Source of the DNA: [Clostridium] citroniae WAL-17108
GTDB taxonomy: Bacteria > Bacillota > Clostridia > Lachnospirales > Lachnospiraceae
Length of the DNA stretch: 64,000 nt
Assembly (NCBI RefSeq): GCF_000233455.1
Contig: NZ_JH376420.1
Coordinates: forward strand, 1,514,965-1,578,964
Reading direction: 5' to 3'
This document shows, in pieces, positions 29,461 to 37,982 of this stretch (the stretch's first letter is position 1; each line of letters opens with the position of its first letter). Position numbers and translations under genes: made by a program. The notes beneath the pieces were generated by a model. That model saw only the letters and a list, made by a program, of their open reading frames with translations. It had not been told where the DNA came from and searched no databases.

Positions 29461-29699
29461 ATTTCTATCACCACAGCTTCCTTGCGGAAGCTGACGCTTT
29501 ATAATTTGGGTAACATTCTGAAATTAACTGATTTCAATCCACAGCCCCCTCGCGGAAGCTGACGGAAGTACAAATAATCGCGTATCTTCGCTTGAGGGAT
29601 TTCAATCCACAGCCCCCTCGCGGAAGCTGACAGGAGTCTATTTCCGCTCCGGGCTGCAAGGCAGGAATTTCAATCCACAGCCCCCTCGCGGAAGCTGAC
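29461..29699 (-). CRISPR. Short type I-C CRISPR array, 4 repeats and 3 spacers
   Basis: Three identical 33-bp repeats at 29531-29563, 29599-29631 and 29667-29699, and a degenerate terminal repeat at 29461-29495. The three spacers are each 35 bp. Read on the minus strand the repeat begins GTCAGCTTCC and ends TGTGGATTGAAAT, the type I-C signature. It folds as an 8-bp stem with a GCGA tetraloop, leaving the 11-nt handle TGGATTGAAAT, as expected for Cas5c processing. The degenerate repeat at the left marks the distal end, so the leader is at the right and transcription runs leftward, the same direction as the cas operon. No cas1, cas2 or cas4 is present. Confidence 0.97.
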
Positions 29700-29747
29700 T
29701 GCAAATATGTCTAATTTTCTTTTTTATACAAGACATATTCTATACAA

Positions 29748-29776
29748 ATCATACAACTCTCTTAATCATTTTACAA
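29748..29776 (-). promoter_or_regulatory. CRISPR leader promoter
   Basis: On the minus strand TTGTAA (29771-29776), a 17-bp spacer and TATGAT (29748-29753), with the predicted start about 40 nt before the first repeat. The 29700-29990 leader side is AT-rich. It contains two overlapping, mutually exclusive inverted repeats at 29823-29869: CCAAGTGC/GCACTTGG and GTGCGAAT/ATTCGCAC. Confidence 0.6.
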
Positions 29777-30073
29777 CCCATGATATCTAAATTATTCTCT
29801 TTTCTCAAATTTTTCTTAAAAACCAAGTGCGAATCTCCTATGCTTTTCATGTGCACTTGGCATTCGCACCAATATAGTAACTTACATTATCAAGTATTTA
29901 TATACCAAAATTATGGTTCAAAATCTTGCTCCCCTTACATCTCTTCCTCTATCCGCTCACTACTTCGTCTAAGCACCAAAAATTTTTACTCCATAAGATA
30001 GAGTGGACAAAGGCTTATAAGAGCCAAGAACGCAGGATCACAGCACCTATATGCCCACTCTATCCTCCCTCAC
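29777..30073. other. AT-rich region between the CRISPR leader and the left spoIVB fragment
   Basis: No gene seen. It holds the alternative hairpins noted for the leader. Close to the spoIVB fragment, CACTCTATCCT (30055-30065) resembles the sequence just after the intact spoIVB stop (about 42711-42726), so the homology there extends slightly beyond the 118-bp repeat. Confidence 0.4.
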
Positions 30074-30191
30074 CCTCAATGCTCCAACATATTCTCAATC
30101 AAAATCCCATACCCCCGGCTGGCATCCTGCACAAACACATGGGTCACCGCCCCGGCCAGCTTCCCATCCTGTATGGTCGGGCTTCCGCTCA
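30074..30191 (-). pseudogene. spoIVB 3'-end fragment A (left cassette boundary)
   Basis: 118 bp, 116/118 identical by eye to the end of the intact spoIVB (42727-42844) and 117/118 to fragment B. It encodes the last residues from SGSP to the stop and has no 5' part. On its spoIVB-upstream side it joins the segment ending CCATTACTTGACTCACTCG, the same cassette end seen at fragment B. It is best read as an attachment-site duplication. Confidence 0.93.
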
Positions 30192-30220
30192 CGAGTGAGT
30201 CAAGTAATGGACAACATTTT

Positions 30221-31666
30221 TTATCTGTTTTTATTTATGACATAATAACTTCCTTTTAATTTTCCCTTCTTTTTCAAAATCCTCTCATCAACCATGCCAC
30301 TTAGCACTTTAAGTGCTCTGGAATCCTTCACATTCAGCAGCTGTTGAACTTCGCGATTCGTGATTTTTTCATTTTCCTCAAGGTATGTCAATATTTTTAC
30401 CTGTGAGTCTGTAAGGTTTTCCGTATTTTTCCGTACTTTATCCGTACTTATCCGTACTTTATCCGTACTTTTTCCAACCCTGGTCTTATCCGGAAAACGG
30501 TATAGATTTATACGGAAACTACCGCCGATCTCTGTCAGTTCTGGTTCTCTAAGCCCTTCTTCCTTACATCGCCTGATAATTTTAGGAATTCCGCTTCCCC
30601 AATGTTCCATGATTTTCATATACGTAAACGCATAAACCAAAGCACGATTTCTTGGAATGGAAATACCCTGTTTTATATCTTCAATTTTGAGACTTCCAAA
30701 AAGCATTCCTGGTGAAGTCACCTCTACTCTGTCATCATATATTGCTAACTGAATACTCGATGGATGCAGATAACTTCGATGAACAACAGCATTACAAATC
30801 ATTTCTCTTATGCAATCCGTTGGTAACTCATAAATATCCCGCCGATGTAACCCATCAATCTCCGCCCCCATATTAATATTTCGAAGAACATATTCATAAG
30901 CTTCATCCAATTGATTGACAATATCTCCTGCATACTCCTTTCTGTCAATGAATACATCGCGGTTTACACCTTTAAAAAGACCACATTGAATTGTTGCCTG
31001 TGGAAGAACATTATCTGTCATCAGAACAAATGCATTCGTAGGATAATATTTTCCATCCCTCTTAATTAGAAATCCCCAACTTATTAAATTCTGCTTTGTA
31101 AGCTGTTTTATCTGTGAGATTTCTTCTTTCGTAACACACTGTCTCATGGAATACCGGTACATTTTTTCGCATAGTTCATCAATCTGCTCATCTGAAACAG
31201 CTGCATTAGGAGCTGCATATGTCTGGTCAAAACACCGGTTAGAGCCTTCAAATTCCAGTTCTTTCAGTACAAACGGATCCGCTGGTCTTGTTGTTCCAGA
31301 CACACGGATATAAGTACCATTCTCTTTGCCTTTCGCAGTGATATAATACGGACGCTGCCCTCCCGCCTGAATCGTTACTATAATAACAACCTTATCTTTT
31401 ATTGAGGCCATCGATACAATGGGAGTAATCATAGGAGTACAGCTATCACAGATAGCAGTTGTTATACCATCCATAACCCGGAATACGGTTTCCTGAGCAA
31501 TCCCGACTACTTCATGGGTTCGGTCTTCTATTCCGAACACGATTTTTCCTCCACTTCCATTGGCGAATGCTACAACCGTTTTCATATACTTTTCGCTTTT
31601 ATCCGGAATGTCTCTTTTTAACTCTAAATACTGTGATTCACCGGACATAATTTCTTCTAGGATCAT
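30221..31666 (-). CDS. Schlafen/AlbA-type ATP-binding protein with winged helix
   Basis: 481 residues from ATG at 31666 (AGGAGAAG upstream). The N-terminus is an AlbA_2 (Schlafen) domain: [35 protein letters not shown] middle region has the GHKL-like ATPase segment ([31 protein letters not shown]). The C-terminus is a winged helix ([19 protein letters not shown]) after a short tandem peptide, [14 protein letters not shown]. Such COG2865 proteins are predicted regulators, and related Schlafen domains act in RNA cleavage and defence. It ends 29 bp before fragment A and lies downstream of cas3. Confidence 0.85.
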   Translation of the reverse strand: MILEEIMSGESQYLELKRDIPDKSEKYMKTVVAFANGSGGKIVFGIEDRTHEVVGIAQETVFRVMDGITTAICDSCTPMITPIVSMASIKDKVVIIVTIQAGGQRPYYITAKGKENGTYIRVSGTTRPADPFVLKELEFEGSNRCFDQTYAAPNAAVSDEQIDELCEKMYRYSMRQCVTKEEISQIKQLTKQNLISWGFLIKRDGKYYPTNAFVLMTDNVLPQATIQCGLFKGVNRDVFIDRKEYAGDIVNQLDEAYEYVLRNINMGAEIDGLHRRDIYELPTDCIREMICNAVVHRSYLHPSSIQLAIYDDRVEVTSPGMLFGSLKIEDIKQGISIPRNRALVYAFTYMKIMEHWGSGIPKIIRRCKEEGLREPELTEIGGSFRINLYRFPDKTRVGKSTDKVRISTDKVRKNTENLTDSQVKILTYLEENEKITNREVQQLLNVKDSRALKVLSGMVDERILKKKGKLKGSYYVINKNR

Positions 31667-31810
31667 AATAAATCTTCTCCTGACTTGATGCACCTTATTC
31701 TACTTTCATACTTCATTTTTTAGTCGCGCTTATATAGTTTAGAACAATTTAATGAGTATGGATGTCTCCAAGTTATACTAATTTTTTGTCAATTTTTCCA
31801 CTTGAGAATT

Positions 31811-34012
31811 CTAAAATTCTAAAAAACCATGTTCAAATTCCACTTGCCTTAATACACCAGCCATATATCCCAGAAAAGAGTCATATGAAAGTGTCCACTG
31901 ATAGACATCCTCTGCAATCTGCTTCACTTGCCACCTCTTCAAATTCTTTCGGCGTATGGATACGGAATATTTCTGAACATCCTTCCAGTTCCCGTAACCC
32001 TGTTTAATCTGTTCTGCCACATCATCTTTAACAATCACCGGTGTGGCATCATTTTCAATCACATGGAAAACGTCATTCACCGTTTTAAAATTCTGAATTG
32101 CCTCGGCCTCTATCAGCGCATGCATTTCTTTTATTTCAATTTTTCCTCTTTGCAGTTCATCTCTGATTGATTTTGTACTCAGTTCCGGCGTAATTTCCAT
32201 TCCGTTTCGTAAATATTCTTCCAGAATCCCTGCACTTATTTTCACTCTCGGATTCTGAGTCAGCATTGTATCATCCTGCATACTGAAACTCCACATCTTA
32301 GCATCTCCGTAAAATCCGTTTCGGTCAATTCTGCCCGCTGCCTGCAGCAGTGACAGAACAGAAGCCAGTTCTCTGAATCCAATTCGGAATGAAAAATCAA
32401 CACCAGCTTCCACACATGATGTTGCAACTAAAACCCAGTTTGTATCCACCGGATTTTCCAAGCGTCTTTTAACCACCTTAATTGTTTCTGCACGGTCCTC
32501 CGGCATAAGCGCAGTGGAGAGGTGCTCCACACATTCTCTTCCATATTTTCTGCAAATGTCATCTGCAATCACAGCTGCACTTTGTACGGTATTCATAATT
32601 ACAAGACGCGGACCCGGTTCTGCCATAACCCAGTCAGTCAATTCTGTCCGGCTAAGCGGACGCGGATTCCAACAAAATTGAATTCTGTTTTTCTCATAAC
32701 CTAACAGTTCGTTGCGCAGGTTTGCGGGAACCATCTCCGGAACCTGCTTTTTCTCCATTCCAACCAATTCCGGAATCTGCCAAAAACGGACCAGTGAGCC
32801 TGACGATAAAATCCAATAACAGCTCCACTCCTTTTCCAATACTTTCATCCAATGCCACGCAAGCGGAAGCAGTTTCAGCGGCAGAGCGGCATGGGCCTCA
32901 TCCATAAAAATAATACTGCCCGGCAATTCATGCAAGCGGCGGAGTGTTCCCGGACGGTTTGAGGCTAGCGTTTCAAAAAATGCAACCGCCGTAGTGACTA
33001 TAATTGGCGCTCTCCACAGGGATGTCAGATAACGCGTATCCTCATCTTCAAAATCCGCCCTGCAATGCAATTCTGCTACGACCGTCTCCGGGTTTTCTCC
33101 TGGCAATGTCAGAGCTTTTCGGTAAACTTCCACTGACTGTGTGATAATATTTGTGTATGGAAGCACCACAAAAATGCGCCTGGCTCCCTTTAAGATCGCC
33201 TGATTCAACTGATACGCCATCACCGCTGTGGTTTTTCCCGAACCGACCGGACCGTCATTAGAAACAATCCCCTCTTTCTGCTGGCCGTCCCGGCACTTTT
33301 CATACATCTGTGTACGTAATTCATTTCGTCTATTCGGGCTGTCCGCTCCCAGACTTGCCACGTAACGGTTTAGCGCCTCCAGGCGAAGTTCCGGCTGAAG
33401 TTTTGGCATCGTATCCCGTTTAGGATACTGTCCATAAACAGTTGCTGTATCCGAATGGTCCGCATCCACCAGACATGAAAACACCATTCGGAAGAACATA
33501 GACATGTCACCTTCACAATACTCCGGATTATGTCCGGTGCTTTCCGGAATCAGCTGCCTGTGGAGCTGAAGCAGCTGCTCCAGCTCCCGGTCAAAACAGG
33601 CTCTTACCGATTCACGTGTATCCCGATAGCATACCGTCTCTCCCCTGTTCATTTCCACTATAAAGTCAGGCAGCCCTTGATGATGCGCATACACCAATGC
33701 AAGTGAACATAGTGCTTCCTGCCCTTTCTGTTTAAGAAATGCCGCACCGGCATCCATATGGTTCACAGGTAGATGTCCTGATTTTACACCTTCCTTATGC
33801 AATACCTTCTGATTCTCCTCATCCAACTTTCCCAAATCGTGGTATGGTGCTGCCAGGCACAAGATATTCTCAATCTGTTCTGCATCCTTCCTACAATACG
33901 CCTTCATCTCTCTCGCAAATATCAGGGACCATCTCGTTGTATTATACACATGATTTGAATAGGGTTGAGAAGGGTATCCGCTTTTTGCACTGTGAGCAAG
34001 ATAAGTTTCCAT
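31811..34012 (-). CDS. cas3: CRISPR-associated helicase/nuclease Cas3 (type I-C)
   Basis: 733 residues from ATG at 34012; a GTG three codons earlier is an alternative. The HD nuclease comes first: His in YSNHVY, HD of PYHDLGK (near residues 58-59), NHMDAG and AHHQGLPDF. The superfamily 2 helicase follows: Walker A GPVGSGKTTA, DEAH box IIFMDEAHAALPLK, and motif VI LLQAAGRIDRNG. It unwinds and cuts DNA marked by Cascade. The start overlaps the cas7 stop by one base, so translation is coupled. Its place at the end of the operon is unusual, since type I-C operons normally begin with cas3. Confidence 0.95.
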   Translation of the reverse strand: METYLAHSAKSGYPSQPYSNHVYNTTRWSLIFAREMKAYCRKDAEQIENILCLAAPYHDLGKLDEENQKVLHKEGVKSGHLPVNHMDAGAAFLKQKGQEALCSLALVYAHHQGLPDFIVEMNRGETVCYRDTRESVRACFDRELEQLLQLHRQLIPESTGHNPEYCEGDMSMFFRMVFSCLVDADHSDTATVYGQYPKRDTMPKLQPELRLEALNRYVASLGADSPNRRNELRTQMYEKCRDGQQKEGIVSNDGPVGSGKTTAVMAYQLNQAILKGARRIFVVLPYTNIITQSVEVYRKALTLPGENPETVVAELHCRADFEDEDTRYLTSLWRAPIIVTTAVAFFETLASNRPGTLRRLHELPGSIIFMDEAHAALPLKLLPLAWHWMKVLEKEWSCYWILSSGSLVRFWQIPELVGMEKKQVPEMVPANLRNELLGYEKNRIQFCWNPRPLSRTELTDWVMAEPGPRLVIMNTVQSAAVIADDICRKYGRECVEHLSTALMPEDRAETIKVVKRRLENPVDTNWVLVATSCVEAGVDFSFRIGFRELASVLSLLQAAGRIDRNGFYGDAKMWSFSMQDDTMLTQNPRVKISAGILEEYLRNGMEITPELSTKSIRDELQRGKIEIKEMHALIEAEAIQNFKTVNDVFHVIENDATPVIVKDDVAEQIKQGYGNWKDVQKYSVSIRRKNLKRWQVKQIAEDVYQWTLSYDSFLGYMAGVLRQVEFEHGFLEF

Positions 34013-34902
34013 CACAGACACACCAAGTCAACAATACCAGCAACCTTATGAAGCAGTTCTTCCGGCAACTCTGTCTTGTCCTTGTAATCATGCCAGCTCT
34101 CCGATGGTTCCGATCCATTACCTATACGTTCCGGTGTCAATGCATCCAGTAGCATATAATCCGGACAGCTTCCCAACAGATTCTTATGCTCAATATACCA
34201 GGCATGACGCAGGCGGACGTCCGGCCGAATTGCAGAGCGGTTCATATCATATGCCTGTGGAATCAGGAGTTTGAGCAACTCGATATCATCTGCCGTGCAT
34301 CCGCTCTTTCTAGCATAATTGGGATTGACGAAAAATGGCATACAATAAACACCGTGTTCAACCACCCGGAAAGCCAGCGGAGCCATACCTGCATTTTTTC
34401 CTTCCTGCACTCCTGCCTTGTTTGTATTCGTCTGGCGGATAATGTTAACTGGAGAAATTGAAATACCAACACCGAACTGTACAACACCAGTCTTAATATA
34501 CCCTTTATTTCCATCCTTCTCCAGAAATGTGTTTCCAAATACTCTGGCATCCCAATATTTTCTGACAAACTCGCTTTTCAAGAACGCTTCCTGATCGAAA
34601 TCAGCCAGTTTTCCGCCGGATGTCATTTCCTTCGTAATTGCATTACGATCCCGTCCTCGGTGCTCCAGAATTCGGTAATGATCCTTGTTTAATTTAAATT
34701 TTTCCGGTAAGCTTTCAAAAAAAGGAGAGGCCGAATCATCCAGCAAATCTCTCACCTTGCGTTTGAAAGATACCGGAGAGATCTCTCCTAAACCATTGGG
34801 TCTTTGACGTGGGTCAGCCTCCCTATCCGGGTCCCCATTTGGATTTGAGTTTACCACTTCAATCACCAGTAATCCTGTTGCTCGTCTCATCTCATCAGCC
34901 AT
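34012..34902 (-). CDS. cas7: Cas7 (Csd2), Cascade backbone
   Basis: 296 residues from ATG at 34902 (GGAGG upstream); the first five codons of the longer frame are unlikely. The family motif VVNSNPNGDPDREADPRQ is near residue 16, followed by SFKRKVRDLL. Cas7 subunits polymerise along the crRNA spacer. It lies between cas8c (24 bp before) and cas3 (1-bp overlap). Confidence 0.95.
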   Translation of the reverse strand: MADEMRRATGLLVIEVVNSNPNGDPDREADPRQRPNGLGEISPVSFKRKVRDLLDDSASPFFESLPEKFKLNKDHYRILEHRGRDRNAITKEMTSGGKLADFDQEAFLKSEFVRKYWDARVFGNTFLEKDGNKGYIKTGVVQFGVGISISPVNIIRQTNTNKAGVQEGKNAGMAPLAFRVVEHGVYCMPFFVNPNYARKSGCTADDIELLKLLIPQAYDMNRSAIRPDVRLRHAWYIEHKNLLGSCPDYMLLDALTPERIGNGSEPSESWHDYKDKTELPEELLHKVAGIVDLVCL

Positions 34903-34926
34903 TTTTATTTCCTCCACCGTTATTTT

Positions 34927-35388
34927 TTATTGCTTCTGAAAACCATCACCTATTTCATTTTGCGCAACGCAGATCTGTTCACTGCTCTTCTGTCCTCCCG
35001 TTTCTTCTTTAGCGGGAAAAGCTGCCAGATACCCGATAAAATACTGTGCCTTTTCCTCCTCATTAAATCGTTTCTGATCCCCCCATGCCTCATAAAGCTG
35101 CGCCGCAATACGTTCGTATAGAGAAAGATACCAACTTGCACGCCAACTCTCCTGCCCCTCTTTCTGTATATCTTTCACACGGTATCTCTTTGCCCATGCG
35201 ATATAAGGATTCATCCGCTGCCCCAGCACTGCCAGTGTCTTATAAGGTTGTTCCGCCCCTGAGACGTACAATCCGCTGCCTGCCAGTGTATTTGGAACAT
35301 CGTTATCACGCATGACCTTACAATAAATTTCATGCAGCGCATCTGATACCTTTAGCAGCTGCCCAAATAAATATGGAAATTCCTTCAT
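34927..35388 (-). CDS. cas11c: Predicted Cas11c small subunit by internal initiation in cas8c
   Basis: Within cas8c an in-frame ATG at 35388 is preceded by AAGGAG with 6-nt spacing (35395-35400), one of the best ribosome-binding sites in the operon. It would give a 153-residue C-terminal product starting MKEFPYLFGQLLK. Internal translation of Cas11 from cas8c is known for type I-C Cascade. Here the signal is seen in the sequence and the product is inferred. Confidence 0.75.
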   Translation of the reverse strand: MKEFPYLFGQLLKVSDALHEIYCKVMRDNDVPNTLAGSGLYVSGAEQPYKTLAVLGQRMNPYIAWAKRYRVKDIQKEGQESWRASWYLSLYERIAAQLYEAWGDQKRFNEEEKAQYFIGYLAAFPAKEETGGQKSSEQICVAQNEIGDGFQKQ

Positions 35389-37068
35389 ATACTTCTCCTT
35401 CCTGATTTCAAGCTGATACAAAAGCAGTCCTATCAGTGCCAACGTATTCCGAGTTTGGCGCAGCAGTATAACCTGCGAACCATCATAGCCGTTTCTGGCA
35501 AATCCCGCTTTTCCAAGATACGGCGCAAGGTTCATCACATTGTTCATCAGAATATTCAGATCCCTGCGTACCTCCGGAAACTCAACCCCAAACAACAGCT
35601 GCATTCCATAATAGCGCGGAATCGGTTTGAATTTATCCGCAGAAGATTTCCCGTCCTGTCTCCATATGATGTTTAGAACATCGGATACCTCTAATGGGAA
35701 CAATGTAGCAGGCTGTCCAAATAAAAATGCCGGAAGATTCTGACAGCCCAATGACCATCGCTCGCTGCTATATTCGATTTCAGCCGGTGTTGTATTATAG
35801 GTATAGACCACCTTTGTCCTGGCTTTATCAAGCTTTCGCAGTACAAAATACTGAATACGCTCCGACATTGGGTCTGTATCCACTTGTTTTGTTTTCTGCA
35901 GTTCACTTATAAATACCTTTGCAGCAGATTCAAATTCTGCCTTTTTCCTGATTTTATCCCTCGCCTCACTCTCTATCCGATCTTCTTCCGTGCTCTGCCG
36001 TCTACAAAAACCAACCATGCTGTACATGTTTTTTCTTAAGGTTTCCGGATAAGCGAAAAGAGCTTCATCCTTATCTGTGCTGATCCATGTGATTCCCTTG
36101 TGTTCCGCAGCGCTTATCCACGCCAGCGCTGACTGCAGCTTAAAGCGCATTTCTTTGGCAATCGGATAGGTTGCATTTTCAATTCTCCCGTAACGGCTTT
36201 GACATGGCTGTCCGCGAAACATGGTTCTAAGAGAAACTTCAAAACCGGCTGCAAGTTTTACTGTCGGCATCGGTTCCTCCAGAGGCGCAAAAACATGTCC
36301 AAATGCATCGGTTTCTTTCTCTACAACTCCTGTCCTCGCCGCTGTATCAGCTTCTATCAGCTTTTGATTCAGCATACTTGTAAAAACAGCCGTAGTCACC
36401 GACAAACCGACCTCAATCAACGATCTGCAATCCAGTACCACGGATAAAGTTCCGTAATCTTCCTCCACACTTTTTCCTATTTTCCCTGGATAAAACAAAA
36501 TCTGGAGCGCTAACGCAATCCCCCTCTTTTGCTCCAACATGGAAAAGGCTGCATGCTCAAGCTCCCTATGTAAATTCTCTGCCTCAGCAAAAGCTTCCGC
36601 CTCCCCGGTTAACTTCTGTAATGGATGAAAAGCAATTCCGTTTTTTTGAAACAACTCGGTCATTTCACGCGGCACATCCTGCATACTGATGCGATACTTG
36701 TTGCTGAATTTCCTCCCCCAGTTATTTTCTCTGCAAATATGCCGGATTTCTTCGATATTGAAATCGGTAGTTTTACCCTCAATCAAATCGGAAATCGTCC
36801 TCTTTTCTATTTCATCCGTCAGACGGTAAAGGGGTGCCAGATTCAGAGCTGGAAAAGTCCCCTGATTGGACCCATATTTTCTAATTTCTGAAGCCTGCTC
36901 CCTCTCAATGCTTTCAACTTTATAAAGCCGTCCTTTGTCAAAAATAATATGTATACAAGGCGTCTTCTTCGTGACCTTAGGAATCAGTTTATACTTCGGA
37001 TGCGTATGTTCCGTTGCAATGTCCGCCTGGTCAAGTGCCACTGTCAACCGGTATAGTTCATTAATCAT
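34927..37068 (-). CDS. cas8c: Cas8c (Csd1), Cascade large subunit
   Basis: 713 residues, longer than most Cas8c proteins (about 570-620). It recognises the PAM and starts the R-loop. Assignment rests on position between cas5 and cas7 and on C-terminal features (YLFGQLLKVSDALHEIY, VLGQRMNPYIAWAKRY). The N-terminal part is divergent. An internal start for a Cas11c-like subunit is present at 35388. The start codon lies 3 bp after the cas5 stop. Confidence 0.88.
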   Translation of the reverse strand: MINELYRLTVALDQADIATEHTHPKYKLIPKVTKKTPCIHIIFDKGRLYKVESIEREQASEIRKYGSNQGTFPALNLAPLYRLTDEIEKRTISDLIEGKTTDFNIEEIRHICRENNWGRKFSNKYRISMQDVPREMTELFQKNGIAFHPLQKLTGEAEAFAEAENLHRELEHAAFSMLEQKRGIALALQILFYPGKIGKSVEEDYGTLSVVLDCRSLIEVGLSVTTAVFTSMLNQKLIEADTAARTGVVEKETDAFGHVFAPLEEPMPTVKLAAGFEVSLRTMFRGQPCQSRYGRIENATYPIAKEMRFKLQSALAWISAAEHKGITWISTDKDEALFAYPETLRKNMYSMVGFCRRQSTEEDRIESEARDKIRKKAEFESAAKVFISELQKTKQVDTDPMSERIQYFVLRKLDKARTKVVYTYNTTPAEIEYSSERWSLGCQNLPAFLFGQPATLFPLEVSDVLNIIWRQDGKSSADKFKPIPRYYGMQLLFGVEFPEVRRDLNILMNNVMNLAPYLGKAGFARNGYDGSQVILLRQTRNTLALIGLLLYQLEIRKEKYMKEFPYLFGQLLKVSDALHEIYCKVMRDNDVPNTLAGSGLYVSGAEQPYKTLAVLGQRMNPYIAWAKRYRVKDIQKEGQESWRASWYLSLYERIAAQLYEAWGDQKRFNEEEKAQYFIGYLAAFPAKEETGGQKSSEQICVAQNEIGDGFQKQ

Positions 37069-37071
37069 CGA

Positions 37072-37734
37072 TTACTGCTCCTCTCTCGGAAAGTTTAATC
37101 TCCCCTCATGGATTCTAAGACTCTGGCTGTAGACAGCACGAAAAGCTGATTTGTAACCGTCTGGGAAGACTTCTCTCAACATGGAAGGAATTGTGATATC
37201 CGATAAATCTCTGCATACCTCTGTCTGCGAACGAAACGGTCCGAAATAAAGTGGTGTAAACTCTCTCCAGCCCAATACCGGTATGGAAAATGACTGCCCG
37301 CGTTTCAGACGCCGATTAAATATATCCTGATAAGCGTGACCGGGTGATGTTGTTTTTCTGTCCCATTCTAATGCCTTCTCCGGCAGATTCTCCTTACGGC
37401 AGTTTGGTATTGCATCTGCATAAAGGCGATAGCAGACATCCATCAAAACCGTTGCATATAGCTGATAATTATTGCCTTTCTGAATCGATTTACCCGCGCG
37501 CAGAGGTCCGCCATAGTTGGTCACATAAGAATGATACTGAATCGGCGCACAAATCTCTACCGCAGTTGGAACAATCCTGATATCAGGTCCCCACAAAATT
37601 GATTCAAAAATCCCCCTGACAGCGGAAGGCGTTGGAGCCACATAGCTTACAGGCGCATCGCCCGAGTCCGGTCTTGACCAGAGTGCAGTTGCACCTGCAA
37701 TCTCCATTGTAATTGGGTATCTGTAGTGTTTCAC
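37072..37734 (-). CDS. cas5: Cas5c (Cas5d), crRNA-processing Cascade subunit
   Basis: 220 residues from GTG at 37734 (GGAGGAGG upstream). Family features: the N-terminal ferredoxin-like fold with MEIAGATALWSRPDS, the Gly-rich segment TPSAVRGIFESILW, and WREFTPLYFGPFR near the end. In type I-C, Cas5 replaces Cas6: it cuts the repeat RNA and holds the 11-nt 5' handle. It is the first gene of the operon here. Confidence 0.95.
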   Translation of the reverse strand: MKHYRYPITMEIAGATALWSRPDSGDAPVSYVAPTPSAVRGIFESILWGPDIRIVPTAVEICAPIQYHSYVTNYGGPLRAGKSIQKGNNYQLYATVLMDVCYRLYADAIPNCRKENLPEKALEWDRKTTSPGHAYQDIFNRRLKRGQSFSIPVLGWREFTPLYFGPFRSQTEVCRDLSDITIPSMLREVFPDGYKSAFRAVYSQSLRIHEGRLNFPREEQ

Positions 37735-37756
37735 TTTTAATCCTCCTCCCTATATC

Positions 37757-37805
37757 TTCATTAGATTATTAGTTTTATTATATCTCATTACAATTAATAT
37801 AACAA
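37757..37805 (-). promoter_or_regulatory. cas operon promoter carrying a protospacer-like site with TTC PAM
   Basis: On the minus strand TTGTTA (37800-37805), a 17-bp spacer and TATAAT (37777-37782) form a strong promoter 36-43 bp before cas5. On the plus strand the same DNA reads TTC (37757-37759), then ATTAGATTATTAGTTTT (37760-37776). This matches the pseudo-spacer at 37910-37926 with one mismatch, at position 12. A 35-bp R-loop from 37760 would cover the start site and the -10 box. Confidence 0.85.
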
Positions 37806-37880
37806 GCATAAATTCTTTTTGTTAAAAATTATTTTAGGTTTTACATTTCATATTTTATATGGTAAATTTATAAAGATCTT

Positions 37881-37982
37881 TTGATGTCGCATCAATTGTG
37901 GATTGAAATATTAGATTATTTGTTTTTCAGAAAAAGGCTGTCGCTTTAATGACTTAAAAGTCAACAATCGACAGCCCTTTTT
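37881..37982 (+). ncRNA. CreR-like crRNA-mimic regulatory RNA (predicted)
   Basis: Order on the plus strand: a 6-bp hairpin TTGATG-TCG-CATCAA (37881-37895); TTG; then TGGATTGAAAT (37899-37909), identical to the 11-nt handle of the array repeat. A pseudo-spacer starting ATTAGATTATTTGTTTT (37910-37926) follows, then a terminator (37931-37982). A weak promoter TTTACA-N17-TAAATT (37840-37868) precedes it. It looks like a single-repeat pseudo-crRNA loaded by Cas5c. The pseudo-spacer pairs with the cas promoter next to a TTC PAM, matching at positions 1-11 and 13-17. Partial matches of this kind are the hallmark of CreR RNAs that guide Cascade to repress cas genes without cleavage. The RNA itself is inferred. 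Confidence 0.75.

Noticed and set aside
37886-37909. Simple leftover of a CRISPR array upstream of cas5
   Set aside because: A relic would not be expected to carry a spacer matching the adjacent cas promoter next to a TTC PAM, nor a hairpin and terminator; a regulatory RNA explains more.
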